A program made the position numbers and the translations under genes. 64,000 nt of DNA from Haematobia irritans (Eukaryota > Arthropoda > Insecta > Diptera > Muscidae): contig NC_134398.1 in assembly GCF_050003625.1 (NCBI RefSeq), positions 79,702,003 to 79,766,002 of the forward strand. Reading direction: 5' to 3'. The number at the start of each line of letters is the position of its first letter. Position 1 is the stretch's first letter. Shown here one piece after another: positions 1 through 9,323 of this stretch. The notes beneath the pieces are model-generated. The model ran no database searches. It was not told where the DNA came from and worked only from the letters and a program-made list of their open reading frames with translations.

Positions 1-46
1 TAATATAGTCGGTCCCGGCCGACTTTAGACTTTCCTTACTTGTTTT
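1..46 (+). mobile_element. 3' tail of a family D (DINE/mini-me-like) element, cut by window start
   Basis: The first bases hold the GTCGG...CCGAC hairpin followed by ACTTTAGACTTTCCTTACTTG. The same tail occurs at 22935-22983 and 23056-23101 and, reversed, at 55394 and 55647. Only the tail is inside the window. Confidence 0.7.
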
Positions 47-215
47 ATAATATTAAATTGAGCCGACGGGCTTTTTGGGCAGCAAATAAATCAATTACTT
101 CTTCAGACGGCACATTTATTCGGCGATGAACCGACATTAATGCCAATCCATTGAGTCTACGTCTTTAATCTCTTCATTGTTGAAAATGAAAGTTCGGATG
201 AGTACGTAGTAACTG

Positions 216-918
216 CAGGGATGGAAAATGCAGTACTATAGTACTTTTTTCAATACTTTTTCACCCCGGTCAGTACCGTAGTACCCCCGCGAATGATTTA
301 GTACCTTTTGTGTAGACATTTTTGAGTCGATATCAGATTTATGGTACAATAGCTTTGACAAAATATTTTAATATTTTGAGAAAGTCTTTATCAATCTTAT
401 TTGCTAATAGTCTTTTACAAATATGGCAAAACAGACATGTTCATGTGGGAAGAAAATCTCGATTTTGTAAAAGACATAGTCAAAAACAGGATTTTATTGA
501 ACTTCAAGAATGTTTTAGTCGAAAAAAGAATGCGATTCTATCTTATCGATTTTTTATTTCGGTAGAAAATTTTGTCAAAATTTTATTTCTATATAGAATT
601 TTTGCAAAATTTTATTTTTATAGAAAATTTTGTCAAAATTTTATTTCAATTGAAAATTTTGTACAAAATTTTATTTCTATAGGAAATTTTTGCAAAATTT
701 TATTTCTATAGAAAACATTTTGCAACATTTTTATCTACAGATTTTTTTTGCAAAATTTTATTTACATAGAAAATTTTGTCAAAAATTTTTTTTCTTTAAA
801 ATTTAGTCTCTTGACAATAATTTTCCAGTGAAATTTTTGTGAAATTTAGTAAAAAGTACCTTTCCGCTCAAAAAATACCTTTTTTGTACTTTCTTAAAAA
901 TTGTATTTTCCATCCCTG
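216..918. mobile_element. hAT-type non-autonomous element (family F), 703 bp
   Basis: The ends are inverted repeats starting CAGGGATGGAAAAT, read inward from 216 and from 918. A perfect 8-bp duplication AGTAACTG flanks it at 208-215 and 919-926. An 8-bp duplication and CAGGG-type ends are the mark of the hAT superfamily. No transposase is present. The interior (about 540-790) is an array of the 29-bp unit that also fills family A elements, which produces a spurious open frame. The intact target duplication suggests a fairly recent insertion. Confidence 0.85.
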
Positions 919-1083
919 AGTAACTGGCAAAGTGACCAAAATGTTTAAAAGGATATACACGTTTGGAAATATCTCTTTGTTGCACTCTCCAAGAGCTTCA
1001 ATCGCTGAATTAGGCAGGTTCTTTTCGCAGGTTTTGCGCCATTTCATTTACACATGTGTGTTTGGCTGTTTCGTTGTTGTTTC

Positions 1084-1808
1084 CAAAGACAATAAACTTG
1101 AGGAAGATAGGAAATTGGCTTGCGTCATACCAAATGTTGCATTTACCATGTTAGTTCCATACATGTTCGTAATTTTTTTATTTGTTTTTCTTTTTTATTT
1201 TTTAAATGAAAAACTTAATTTTCTTAATGAAACAATGTTAAATTTTAGGCAACAACAAAAAAATTACATTTTCCCGTTTAAGGCCGGTATGCACCTCTAG
1301 CGAAAAATTTCATTCCCATAAGAAATGCATTGCTATTTATGCTAACGAAATTTTCGGTAGCGTTCAATTTCGTAAGCTGGTACGCACCTCTAATGAAAAT
1401 AACAGGGTTGTCAAAAGCATATTTTGGCAGCAAACATTTAATTTATTACAATCATTGTGTGCGCAAAAAGTTTTAAAAGGTCTGTAAATAATAAACAATT
1501 TATTTGAGGAATATTTGGAACATATATTAACAATTTTTAAAAGCGATTAGCTGGTTTAAAATTTGTGTACACAGCCCTGTTTTTTTGTTGTAGACTTAAA
1601 TAAATTTTTGCTACCGAAAATTTCGCTAGAGGTGCATACCGGCCTTTAAGGAAATTTATTTCGTGCACTTAATATCGTTTTATATGCATTTTAATGCTAT
1701 GTCAATACTTGTCGTATACGCGTTTGGTTCGAGTATGGAACTAACACGGTAAATGGTTTGATCTCCTCAGTAGCCAATTTCCTATCTTCCTAGAGTTTAT
1801 TGTCTTTG
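1084..1808 (+). mobile_element. Inverted-repeat element, copy 1, split by a nested MITE
   Basis: The ends are inverted repeats of about 36 bp beginning CAAAGACAATAAACT and continuing AGGAAGATAGGAAATTGG. Without the nested 365-bp element this copy is about 357 bp. It lies opposite to copies 2 and 3. Superfamily not recognised; no transposase. Confidence 0.75.
1281..1645. mobile_element. MITE with perfect AGGCCGGTATGC inverted ends, nested in copy 1
   Basis: Both ends read AGGCCGGTATGCACCTCTAG inward, a perfect terminal inverted repeat of about 25 bp. Copies 2 and 3 of the host element supply the empty site (CGTTTAAGG), so the boundaries are exact apart from a TTA/TTTAA ambiguity. A TTA duplication would fit PIF/Harbinger, but TTTAA or TTAA cannot be excluded by eye. 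No coding potential. Confidence 0.8.
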
Positions 1809-1819
1809 GTTGTTTCTAT

Positions 1820-2154
1820 CAAAGACAATAAACTCTAGGAAGATAGGAAATTGGCTACTGAGGAGATCAAACCATTTACCGTGTTAGTTTCATACTCGAA
1901 CCAAACGCGTATACGACAAGTATTGACATAGCATTAAAATGCATATAAAAAGATATTAAGTGCACGAAATAAATTTCCTTAAACGGGAAAATGTAATTTT
2001 TTTGTTGTTGCCTAAAATTTAACATTGTTTCATTAAGAAAATTAAGTTTTTCATTTAAAAAATAAAAAAGAAAAACAAATAAAAAAATTACGAACATGTA
2101 TAGAACTAACATGGTAAATGCAACATTTGGTATGACGCAAGCCAATTTCCTATC
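1820..2154 (-). mobile_element. Inverted-repeat element, copy 2, right end truncated
   Basis: Same sequence as copy 1 in the opposite orientation, without the nested element. Its right terminal repeat stops at CCAATTTCCTATC and runs straight into the left end of copy 3. A 12-bp gap separates it from copy 1, so copies 1 and 2 form a long inverted repeat. Confidence 0.75.
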
Positions 2155-2511
2155 CAAAGACAATAAACTCTAGGAAGATAGGAAATTGGCTACTGAGGAG
2201 ATCAAACCATTTACCGTGTTAGTTTCATACTCGAACCAAACGCGTATACGACAAGTATTGACATAGCATTAAAATGCATATAAAAAGATATTAAGTGCAC
2301 GAAATAAATTTCCTTAAACGGGAAAATGTAATTTTTTTGTTGTTGCCTAAAATTTAACATTGTTTCATTAAGAAAATTAAGTTTTTCATTTAAAAAATAA
2401 AAAAGAAAAACAAATAAAAAAATTACGAACATGTATAGAACTAACATGGTAAATGCAACATTTGGTATGACGCAAGCCAATTTCCTATCTTCCTCAAGTT
2501 TATTGTCTTTG
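2155..2511 (-). mobile_element. Inverted-repeat element, copy 3, plus an extra end at 2512-2542
   Basis: A complete 357-bp copy in tandem with copy 2. It is followed at once by a repeated 31-bp terminal piece (TTCCTATCTTCCTCAAG...). Open frames across it are read through repeat sequence and are not genes. Confidence 0.75.
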
Positions 2512-2542
2512 TTCCTATCTTCCTCAAGTTTATTGTCTTTGG

Positions 2543-2726
2543 TCATGTTCACAAAAAGAACAACAAACACAAATAAAAAGCAGAAAGACATTTTCCAAAA
2601 ATGAAATTTGTGGTGCGAGAACAAAAACAATTTGTTTTTTTCGACCGTCGTTTGACGGGCTTTTCAACTAGTATTCTATGATTTGTGCAAGTTTTATAGG
2701 TAAGCGTTTTTCAAAATAAAACCTTA
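2543..2726. other. Unassigned spacer
   Basis: No gene, repeat or RNA was recognised here. It may be unique flanking sequence. It ends at the TA target of the next element. Confidence 0.5.
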
Positions 2727-3243
2727 CACTGAAAAAACAGTGAACCCACCAGGAAGAAAACTTTCGGTTAATTTTTGAAAATTTTTAATATTTGTAGAAA
2801 ATTTACACTAAACAGTATTACAAACGTTGGCATCACGCCGATGTCATAAAAAATAAGTAAATATTTTTCGACAAATTCAAGAAAATTTATTAGACATAAC
2901 AAAGTTTTTTTCACTTGTTAAAGAAAATTTTGTAGTTTGAAGGAAAAACTTGGAGTTCAAAATTGCAAGAATGTCTTTAGTGACATACGAAGACCATGAT
3001 GGACGCATTTTTGGTAAAATTTACAAATCGAAAGAAATTCTGAACTATTTTGTGGAAGACACGAATTTAGTTCATCTTTATGCTTTATTTGAGTATATTT
3101 TTTGCTCGGTTTTAGTTAATTTAACTAACGTACACAAAAAATTATTAGAGTAAATGAAACTTTCTCCAAACATAATAATTCCATGAACTAACATAAAGTT
3201 AAATTGGCTTTAGTGAAATAGAGAGTTCACTTTTTTTTGAGTG
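2727..3243 (+). mobile_element. Family C MITE, copy 1 (517 bp)
   Basis: Terminal inverted repeats read CACTGAAAAAACAGTGAAC on the left and CACTCAAAAAAAAGTGAAC on the right, flanked by TA on both sides. A near-identical reversed copy lies at 45121-45636. The 67-codon open frame inside is not supported as a gene. Superfamily uncertain: TA duplication would suit Tc1/mariner, while CAC ends occur in CMC-type elements. Confidence 0.8.
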
Positions 3244-3339
3244 TAAGCTTTTCTTCAACATCTTCGATGAGATTTTTCTATGCAGCTAAAAATATATATT
3301 TATTTATATAAAAATATTCATTCATTTCGGGGGGGTTTG

Positions 3340-4146
3340 ATCCCCCTCATATGCTTGATCTCTTCCAATATATAATATGTTTGAAAGCATATTGGTCTAA
3401 ACAATATATGTTTGGGTAGTCTAAGTTCCAAACATTTTGTATTTTTGCATCCAGATTCAATAATGTTGTCTTCCAAAAAACCATATGTTATTATGTGAAC
3501 ATATAATATTTTTGGAAGCATTTTGCACCCAAAAATATTATATGCTTAAAAAAAATTCTCCCAAACAATATTGTGCTCAAAATTTTATTTATTTATTTAT
3601 ATATTTACAATCATAATGAATTATGAAAATAAACAGGTAATATAGGTTCTAACAACATAGGTTTTCGACCTGAATGCTCAAAATTTTGTTTCTGCCCAAT
3701 TGTATATTCCCCGACATCTTTCTCACTTCCACGAGATTTTTTTAGTTCTTAGCACCTTTTTCTGTAATACAAACATTGTAGAAGAAATTATCCAATTTTA
3801 TGATTTTTTTTTATTTTAATTTTAAAATGTTAATTTTGTAATAACAAGCAACAACCACCAACTTAATTCAATATCGCTCCCTGTTAAATAGCGCTCCAAG
3901 CTACTAAACACATATATGTTTATAGGCTATTTCTAAATTAATATATGTTTGCATCCAAGCATATTATATTTAAAAACATTTTATGTCCCAAACATAATAT
4001 GTTCTAACATATTAACATATATGTCCCAAACATGTTATGTTAGTTTAGGAACATTATATGCTTGCATTCAAAAATATTGTGTTTAAAAATTTGTGTTCCA
4101 AACATATAATGTTTATAGCCAAACATATGAAAAACAGTCTTTTTCA
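3340..4146 (-). mobile_element. Decayed family B element (B1), deletion derivative
   Basis: The right part (about 3960-4146) is the reverse complement of the family B left end, with its repeated ACATATATGTTTG-like motifs. About 3745-3810 matches the segment that lies beside the valine-type tRNA-like sequence in full copies. The tRNA-like pair itself is missing, and the terminal CAC is not intact. Confidence 0.55.
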
Positions 4147-4241
4147 TCCGTGTATATAAATAAATAAACTGTATGTAAAAATGAAGGTAAGTAGTTCTAA
4201 TTTTGAAGTAAAAGGTTTATTACAAATATGTCCACTCTTAA

Positions 4242-5142
4242 ATAAAATATGTTTTTCATATGTTCCGATATAAACAAAGTGTGTTTCGGGCACAATTTTA
4301 ATACACAATATATTTAAGTGCAAACATGTAATGTTCCTAAACTAACACTAAATGTTTGGGACATCTATGTTAATATGTTAGAATATATTATGTTTGGGGC
4401 ATAAATGTTTCATAAAAATCATATGTGTGAATGCAAACATATATAAATTTACAAATTTCGACTAAACATACATATGTTGTGATATTTTATCCAAAGCGAC
4501 AAAGAGAGTATAGAGAAAGAAATGGAAACCGGGAGAGTTGACGAAAGATATCAACATAACACAGCGAAAGAATCAAAGGAGAAAAATTTCTGTGAAACCG
4601 CTTGTATGTTGTTTCGGAAAACTGTTTTATGATAAGGCCAAAAATTTGATATGCTTAAGTCTAAATATTATTTAATTTGAATAACATTCGGAACCAAGAG
4701 AATATGTATGTGTGGACAAGTGTTTTGTTTATCATTTTGGCATTATGGGCACAATTTTTTTCTTGTTTCGTTAAAAGAAATCAGGGGTCTTCATAAAAAT
4801 AACGAAAGGGCACTATACTCTTTTTAGAGTTGGGGCAGCAAAATGAAATAAGGAGGAAATAGTGAAAAATTATACAGTAAAATGTATAAAAACAAAGTTT
4901 AGTTCCTCTTTATTAATAAGTAGTCCAAGAGGAGTTGACGGACACCTTCAAATATAAAATCGGGCATTAAGTTCGAGTTTTGCAGCTAAAACAATTTAAA
5001 AAGTTTATTTTCTTTAAAATGAATTATTAAAGAAAAATAAAAGGCATTTTAGAGCGATGGTGTTAAATGCTAGTAAAAAACTGTTCACGCCTAAATAAAT
5101 TTATGTTTATATTATAAAACTATTTATGTATGTTTATACTTT
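4242..5142 (+). mobile_element. Family B element (B2), right half missing
   Basis: Matches the left half of the full-length copies at 14782 and 16781: the ATATGTTTTTCATATGTTCC end, the GGAAACCGGGAGAGTTGACG stretch, and the segment with AGGAGGAAATAGTG. It stops before the tRNA-like pair and abuts repeat L. It also preserves an empty site for the family A insertion at 37887. Confidence 0.7.
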
Positions 5143-5156
5143 TAACATAAGTATTT

Positions 5157-6486
5157 TATTCCCACAGCATAGTAATAACGAACTAAAATACGATGCAATA
5201 TGTTACATGAACTAATTTTTGCAGCAAATACACCTTGTTGTAAAGTTTTTCCTCATATTCATAAAAGTTAACGTAAACTTTTAATCTACTATTAAAATAC
5301 AAACTCCTTAGATAAACTGTGAGTAAATTATTAGGAATATTAACATTTGACTCGTTTATGGTGTCCTTTTTATTATTATAATATTCTCAAGATATTCCCC
5401 CATGTTCCAAAATTCGGAATCGAATATCGCACAATTTTCGTTTGGCCATATTTTCTTAACCCTAAAACATACAAATTTAAATTTTGGCAATATAGTTCTC
5501 TTTGATAAAAAGTTCAAATACAAATTGAATTTATGTCCGATAGTATCTCAATTTTTTCTTCATAAGATAAAAAATCTTGCGATTTGCGGTTCCGAATATC
5601 GGAACATGGGGGATTATGTTATTACTAAGTTAATATATATGTGAATTGCTTTGTACACTGAAAACAATATTGTCGTGAAGCCAAAGATTTCATGTTCTTA
5701 AAATACGAACGCTTATAGCATTTGTGAATTTCTCTTATATAAACTGTTTTCCTTGTCCAAAAGTCGATAAAGTCTTTTTGTCAGTGTCCTTATGGTGATT
5801 CAATCTAAAAATGGGTATCTTTAAAATACTAGGGCTAGGGTTAATTCTGAAAACTTCTTAAAAGCAAAGAAATAATCTTTAAATTAGTGAAGTTTTTGTA
5901 TCTTGACCAAAAACTATAAAAAACGTTAAAAAATAGAAGATGTTTTTCAGCCCTTTGTTTTAAAGAAAAAGGAAATAAAGTTTTGGATGTGGTATTATTT
6001 TTTTAACATCAAAGAATACAATAAAAAAATATCGTATTGATAGGATCAAAACATTATTAAACACGCGATAAAAACAAATTTGCTATTTATTAATATAATG
6101 GAATTACATTTACGAAAATTGGACTACAATAGATTTCTTTGGGAAATTTTCCAATAAAAGTTATTCAGTACTCGTATAAACTTGCAGGAGAGTAAGAATG
6201 GGTTTTACTCTCTTGTGTAAAATTAGCAAAAATGTACACGTCCACGAATTTATCATTAATTCAGCGGATTTAAGCCAATTAAAACGAAACCTATTGATAT
6301 TTTCTAATGATATGACTCACAGTAGTAGAATTAAAATGAATACAATTTTTTAATTTTGTTAAATTTCAATGAAAAAGTGATTTTGTTACAAGCAAATTAA
6401 CTTATTTTAGCTATTTTTAAGCTTTTTTTTAGCTATATTTTTGGGCAAATCTAGCGGTTTTTGGTGAATCAATTCTAGCAATGCTG
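5157..6486 (+). repeat. Interspersed repeat L, copy 1, with a broken K element inside
   Basis: Reverse complement of the 19240-20349 region, including the GACTCGTTTATGG stretch, the TACACTGAAAA junction near 5654, and an end resembling CAGCGTTGCCAG (here CAATGCTG, 6479-6486). A K-type CAC end starts at 5656, but its other end was removed by a deletion. No protein recognised. The end sequence would suit a hAT-like element; this is a weak inference. Confidence 0.5.
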
Positions 6487-6682
6487 CTCTCAGACGTAGA
6501 TAAACTGTTTAGGGTTAACAACTATACACATAAAATGTTTGGGAAATTGTCCTATCTTGGCTTTTAGTGTTTTGTCATAATTCCACAGATATTGTGATTG
6601 AAACATAAACTTTTCATAAAACTTATATGTGTGGATGTAAACATATATTAGTTTAGAAATTTCGATTAATCATTTATGTATA

Positions 6683-7145
6683 CACTGAAAAAAAGCATGC
6701 CCGTTTCCAAAGATTTTGTCTTTACTTTAAAAATTTGGGTATTGATTCCGAGCCAAAGAAGCGGAGAATACAAGTAAAGATACTTTTAAGACACAATTCT
6801 CTTTTAAATTTGGGTTTTGTGTACTTGCTTCTAGGAAGCAAATTTTAATTTGTCGCTTTTTCAAAGTCCTTTAAAAATAAGTTGACGACAACTTTATTTT
6901 CCAACTTAAGACTCGACTTCCAGTAGAAATTATGGTATGTTTCAAGTAAAAAACGTCTTTAAAATAAAGTGTTGAAAAACATGTCCTATATTTGAACGAT
7001 TTTTTGCTTTGTAGTCAAGATGCAAAAAGACAACAAATTTAAAGACAATTTCATTAAATATAAGGAATTTTTCTGAATTATTACAGTCAAGTTGACCTTA
7101 GCCCAAACATTTTTTCTTTCATGTTATGATACCCATTTTTAAGTG
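6683..7145 (+). mobile_element. Family K MITE, left end intact, right end eroded
   Basis: Begins at TA then CACTGAAAAAAAGCATGCC, followed by TTTCCAAAGATTTTGTC. This matches the element at 19514-19969. The right boundary was placed only roughly, where similarity fades into the hammerhead-bearing segment. Confidence 0.5.
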
Positions 7146-7380
7146 AAATCACTTAATTATAAGGAAGGTTAAGTGTGGTTCATTGTTGGGTTTAATGAAC
7201 TGCCTGAATTTATTCTGATAATTGGTTGATAGTTTTGCTGCAAGTAGAGGATGCTGATGAGGAATGTGGTAATTCCGAAACGTGCGTCCATCCAACCATC
7301 TTGCAGTCTATAGGGCTTTGCTTTGGTTAAGCTACACTTGTAGTTTAGTCAATGCATGGTTTTAAGCTGAAATCAAAAAA
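7146..7380 (+). repeat. Retroelement-like remnant carrying the hammerhead ribozyme
   Basis: Holds a complete hammerhead motif and then the stretch CTTGTAGTTTAGTCAATGC, which recurs degenerately at about 8003-8056. In animals, hammerheads of this compact form are known from the terminal repeats of Penelope-like elements. Assignment to that group is an inference, since no reverse transcriptase or GIY-YIG domain was seen here. Confidence 0.45.
7238..7306 (+). ncRNA. Hammerhead ribozyme (type I, compact)
   Basis: All conserved parts are present in order. Stem I is CTGCAAG (7238-7244) with CTTGCAG (7300-7306), then a TAGA/AACCAT internal loop, then GGATG (7249-7253) with CATCC (7289-7293). The core CTGATGA is 7254-7260. 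Stem II is GGAAT/ATTCC (7261-7265, 7272-7276) with loop GTGGTA. GAAA is 7277-7280. Stem III is a short AC/GT helix with loop GTGC. The predicted cleavage site follows GTC at 7286-7288. The very short stem III is typical of Penelope-associated hammerheads, which may need a dimeric form to cut well. The motif is seen directly; activity is inferred. Confidence 0.87.
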
Positions 7381-8056
7381 AACAACAACAATGATTAAAG
7401 AACAAAACCAACAATAACAAAACAAAACGAATAATGACATTTTATTTAGAATAAAGTTTATAATCTTTACTTCAAAAAATTTTCATCAAATGTAGGACAC
7501 AAGTTTTGTTAATTTGCGTCCCCCGTTAAAGTCGTATGTCTTTGAGCTAAGGCAAATTTTCCTTAAAGTAAAGAAACACATTTTTGATTTAAAGAAATCG
7601 TCCTTTAACTGCCTGATACATTTAATCGTTAGATATAAGATAAAAACGCTTCAAATATAGGCTAAGACTTATTTTGAGGATTTACCATCTTTGGTTTAAA
7701 GATTGTTTGGAATGAAGAAAACAGTTTTTGAGTCTTTGAGGTATCCGATGTAATTTGGATTTTTAATCTGGCACTTTATTAATATACCGCGAAAAGAAAA
7801 TGCCATAAATGAGATTTGAATCCCAATTTTAATTTTATTGATCCTAGATTTAAGGCCTGATAGGTCGCCAAAAATTTTCTTTATTTTAAAGAAGCCGCAT
7901 CTTTGGCTCGGAATCAATACCAAAATCCTTAAGGGAAGGTCAAAATCTAAACGGCTTTTCCTAAATAAATGTGACAAACATACTTTTCCTCTGCTGATTA
8001 AAATACTCTTGTAGTTTAATCAACGTATGGTTTTAATCTGAAGTCAAACAATAAAG
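7381..8056. repeat. Degenerate repeat sequence related to 44250-44850
   Basis: The stretch from about 7440 to 7980 shares long blocks with 44250-44850, such as GGCAAATTTTCCTTAAAG and the flanking text. Both look like eroded K-type elements. The 93-codon open frame on the minus strand is not supported as a gene. Confidence 0.5.
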
Positions 8057-8058
8057 TA

Positions 8059-9084
8059 AAGGGTGATTTGTTAAGAGCTTGATAACTTTTTTTAAAAAAA
8101 AAACGCATAAAATTTGCAAAATCTCATCGGTTCTTTATTTGAAACGTTAGATTGGTCCATGACATTTACTTTTTGAAGATAATTTCATTTAAATGTTGAC
8201 CGCGGCTGCGTCTTAGGTGGTCCATTCGGAAAGTCCAATTTTGGGCAACTTTTTCGAGCATTTCGGCCGGAATAGCCCGAATTTCTTCGGAAATGTTGTC
8301 TTCCAAAGCTGGAATAGTTGCTGGCTTATTTCTGTAGACTTTAGACTTGACGTAGCCCCACAAAAAATAGTCTAAAGGCGTCAAATCGCATGATCTTGGT
8401 GGCCAACTTACCGGTCCATTTCTTGAGATGAATTGTTCTCCGAAGTTTTCCCTCAAAATGGCCATAGAATCGCGAGCTGTGTGGCATGTAGCGCCATCTT
8501 GTTGAAACCACATGTCAACCAAGTTCAGTTCTTCCATTTTTGGCAACAAAAAGTTTGTTAGCATCGAACGATAGCGATCGCCATTCACCGTAACGTTGCG
8601 TCCAACAGCATCTTTGAAAAAATACGGTCCAATGATTCCACCAGCGTACAAACCACACCAAACAGTGCATTTTTCGGGATGCATGGGCAGTTCTTGAACG
8701 GCTTCTGGTTGCTCTTCACTCCAAATGCGGCAATTTTGCTTATTTACGTAGCCATTCAACCAGAAATGAGCCTCATCGCTGAACAAAATTTGTCCAATAA
8801 AGTAAACTGAGTGCGAAACTTGGTCACAATCGCATTAATTGTTTACTCACTTGGTCGATTATGTAGACCATAAATCGGACGTAAAGCGCGAAACACATTT
8901 CGAACCGAACACTGATTTTGGTAATAAAATTCAATGATTTGCAAGCGTTGCTCGTTAGTAAGTCTATTCATGATGAAATGTCAAAGCATACTGAGCATCT
9001 TTCTCTTTGACACCATGTCTGAAATCCCACGTGATCTGTCAAATACTAATGCATGAAAATCCTAACCTCAAAAGAATCACCCTT
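8059..9084 (-). mobile_element. Mariner element, DD41D (rosa-like), internally deleted
   Basis: About 1.03 kb, with ends starting AAGGGTGATT and TA on both sides (8057-8058, 9085-9086). Similarity between the two ends fades after the first 10-12 bp. It carries one broken transposase gene on the minus strand. Mariner elements of this type are usually about 1.3 kb, so roughly a quarter kilobase is missing, which agrees with the gap seen in the protein. Confidence 0.85.
8166..8970 (-). pseudogene. Mariner transposase, DD41D type, disrupted
   Basis: The gene would start at 8970 with MNRLTNEQRLQIIEFYY, the first helix-turn-helix of a mariner DNA-binding domain. A stop follows after about 40 codons, where a one-base change of frame is needed. 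Reading then resumes and stops matching just before the catalytic domain; comparison with the usual domain order suggests about 80 residues lost (second helix-turn-helix and linker). The catalytic part from 8786 is open for 206 codons. The first Asp is in FSDEAHFW and the second in FQQDGATCHTA. The third is the Asp of TPLDYFLWGY, 41 residues after the second, which defines DD41D. The WPPRSCDLTPLDY block is characteristic. The catalytic triad survives, but the DNA-binding half does not. Confidence 0.88.
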
Positions 9085-9118
9085 TATAAACAGTTGAAAA
9101 TTTAACAATGAGATGTAT

Positions 9119-9323
9119 AACAAGTATGTACGGCCGTAAGTTCGGCCAGGCCGAAGCTTATGTACCCTCCACCATGGATTGCGTAGAAACTTCTTCTAAA
9201 CACTGCCATCCACAATCGAATTTCTTAAGTTGCGGTAACGCTTGCCGATGGCAAGGTATCTTAAAACCTACTAACACCGTCTTCTAAATTGTATGTAAGT
9301 CCATACGTGGTTATTTTAAATCA
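9119..9323 (-). mobile_element. Extra family A tail, in tandem with the next element
   Basis: A 205-bp copy of the family A tail (AACAAGTATGTACGGCCGTAAG and what follows), directly followed by a second one at 9324. In the orientation used here, the TATACCC head is the 5' end, by analogy with Drosophila INE-1, so this lies on the minus strand. Confidence 0.7.

Noticed and set aside
322..711. 129-codon open frame
   Set aside because: It translates the 29-bp array inside hAT-type element F.
1876..2630. Two similar minus-strand open frames with hydrophobic stretches
   Set aside because: They are the same stretch of a TIR element translated in adjacent copies. The hydrophobic residues come from AT-rich sequence.
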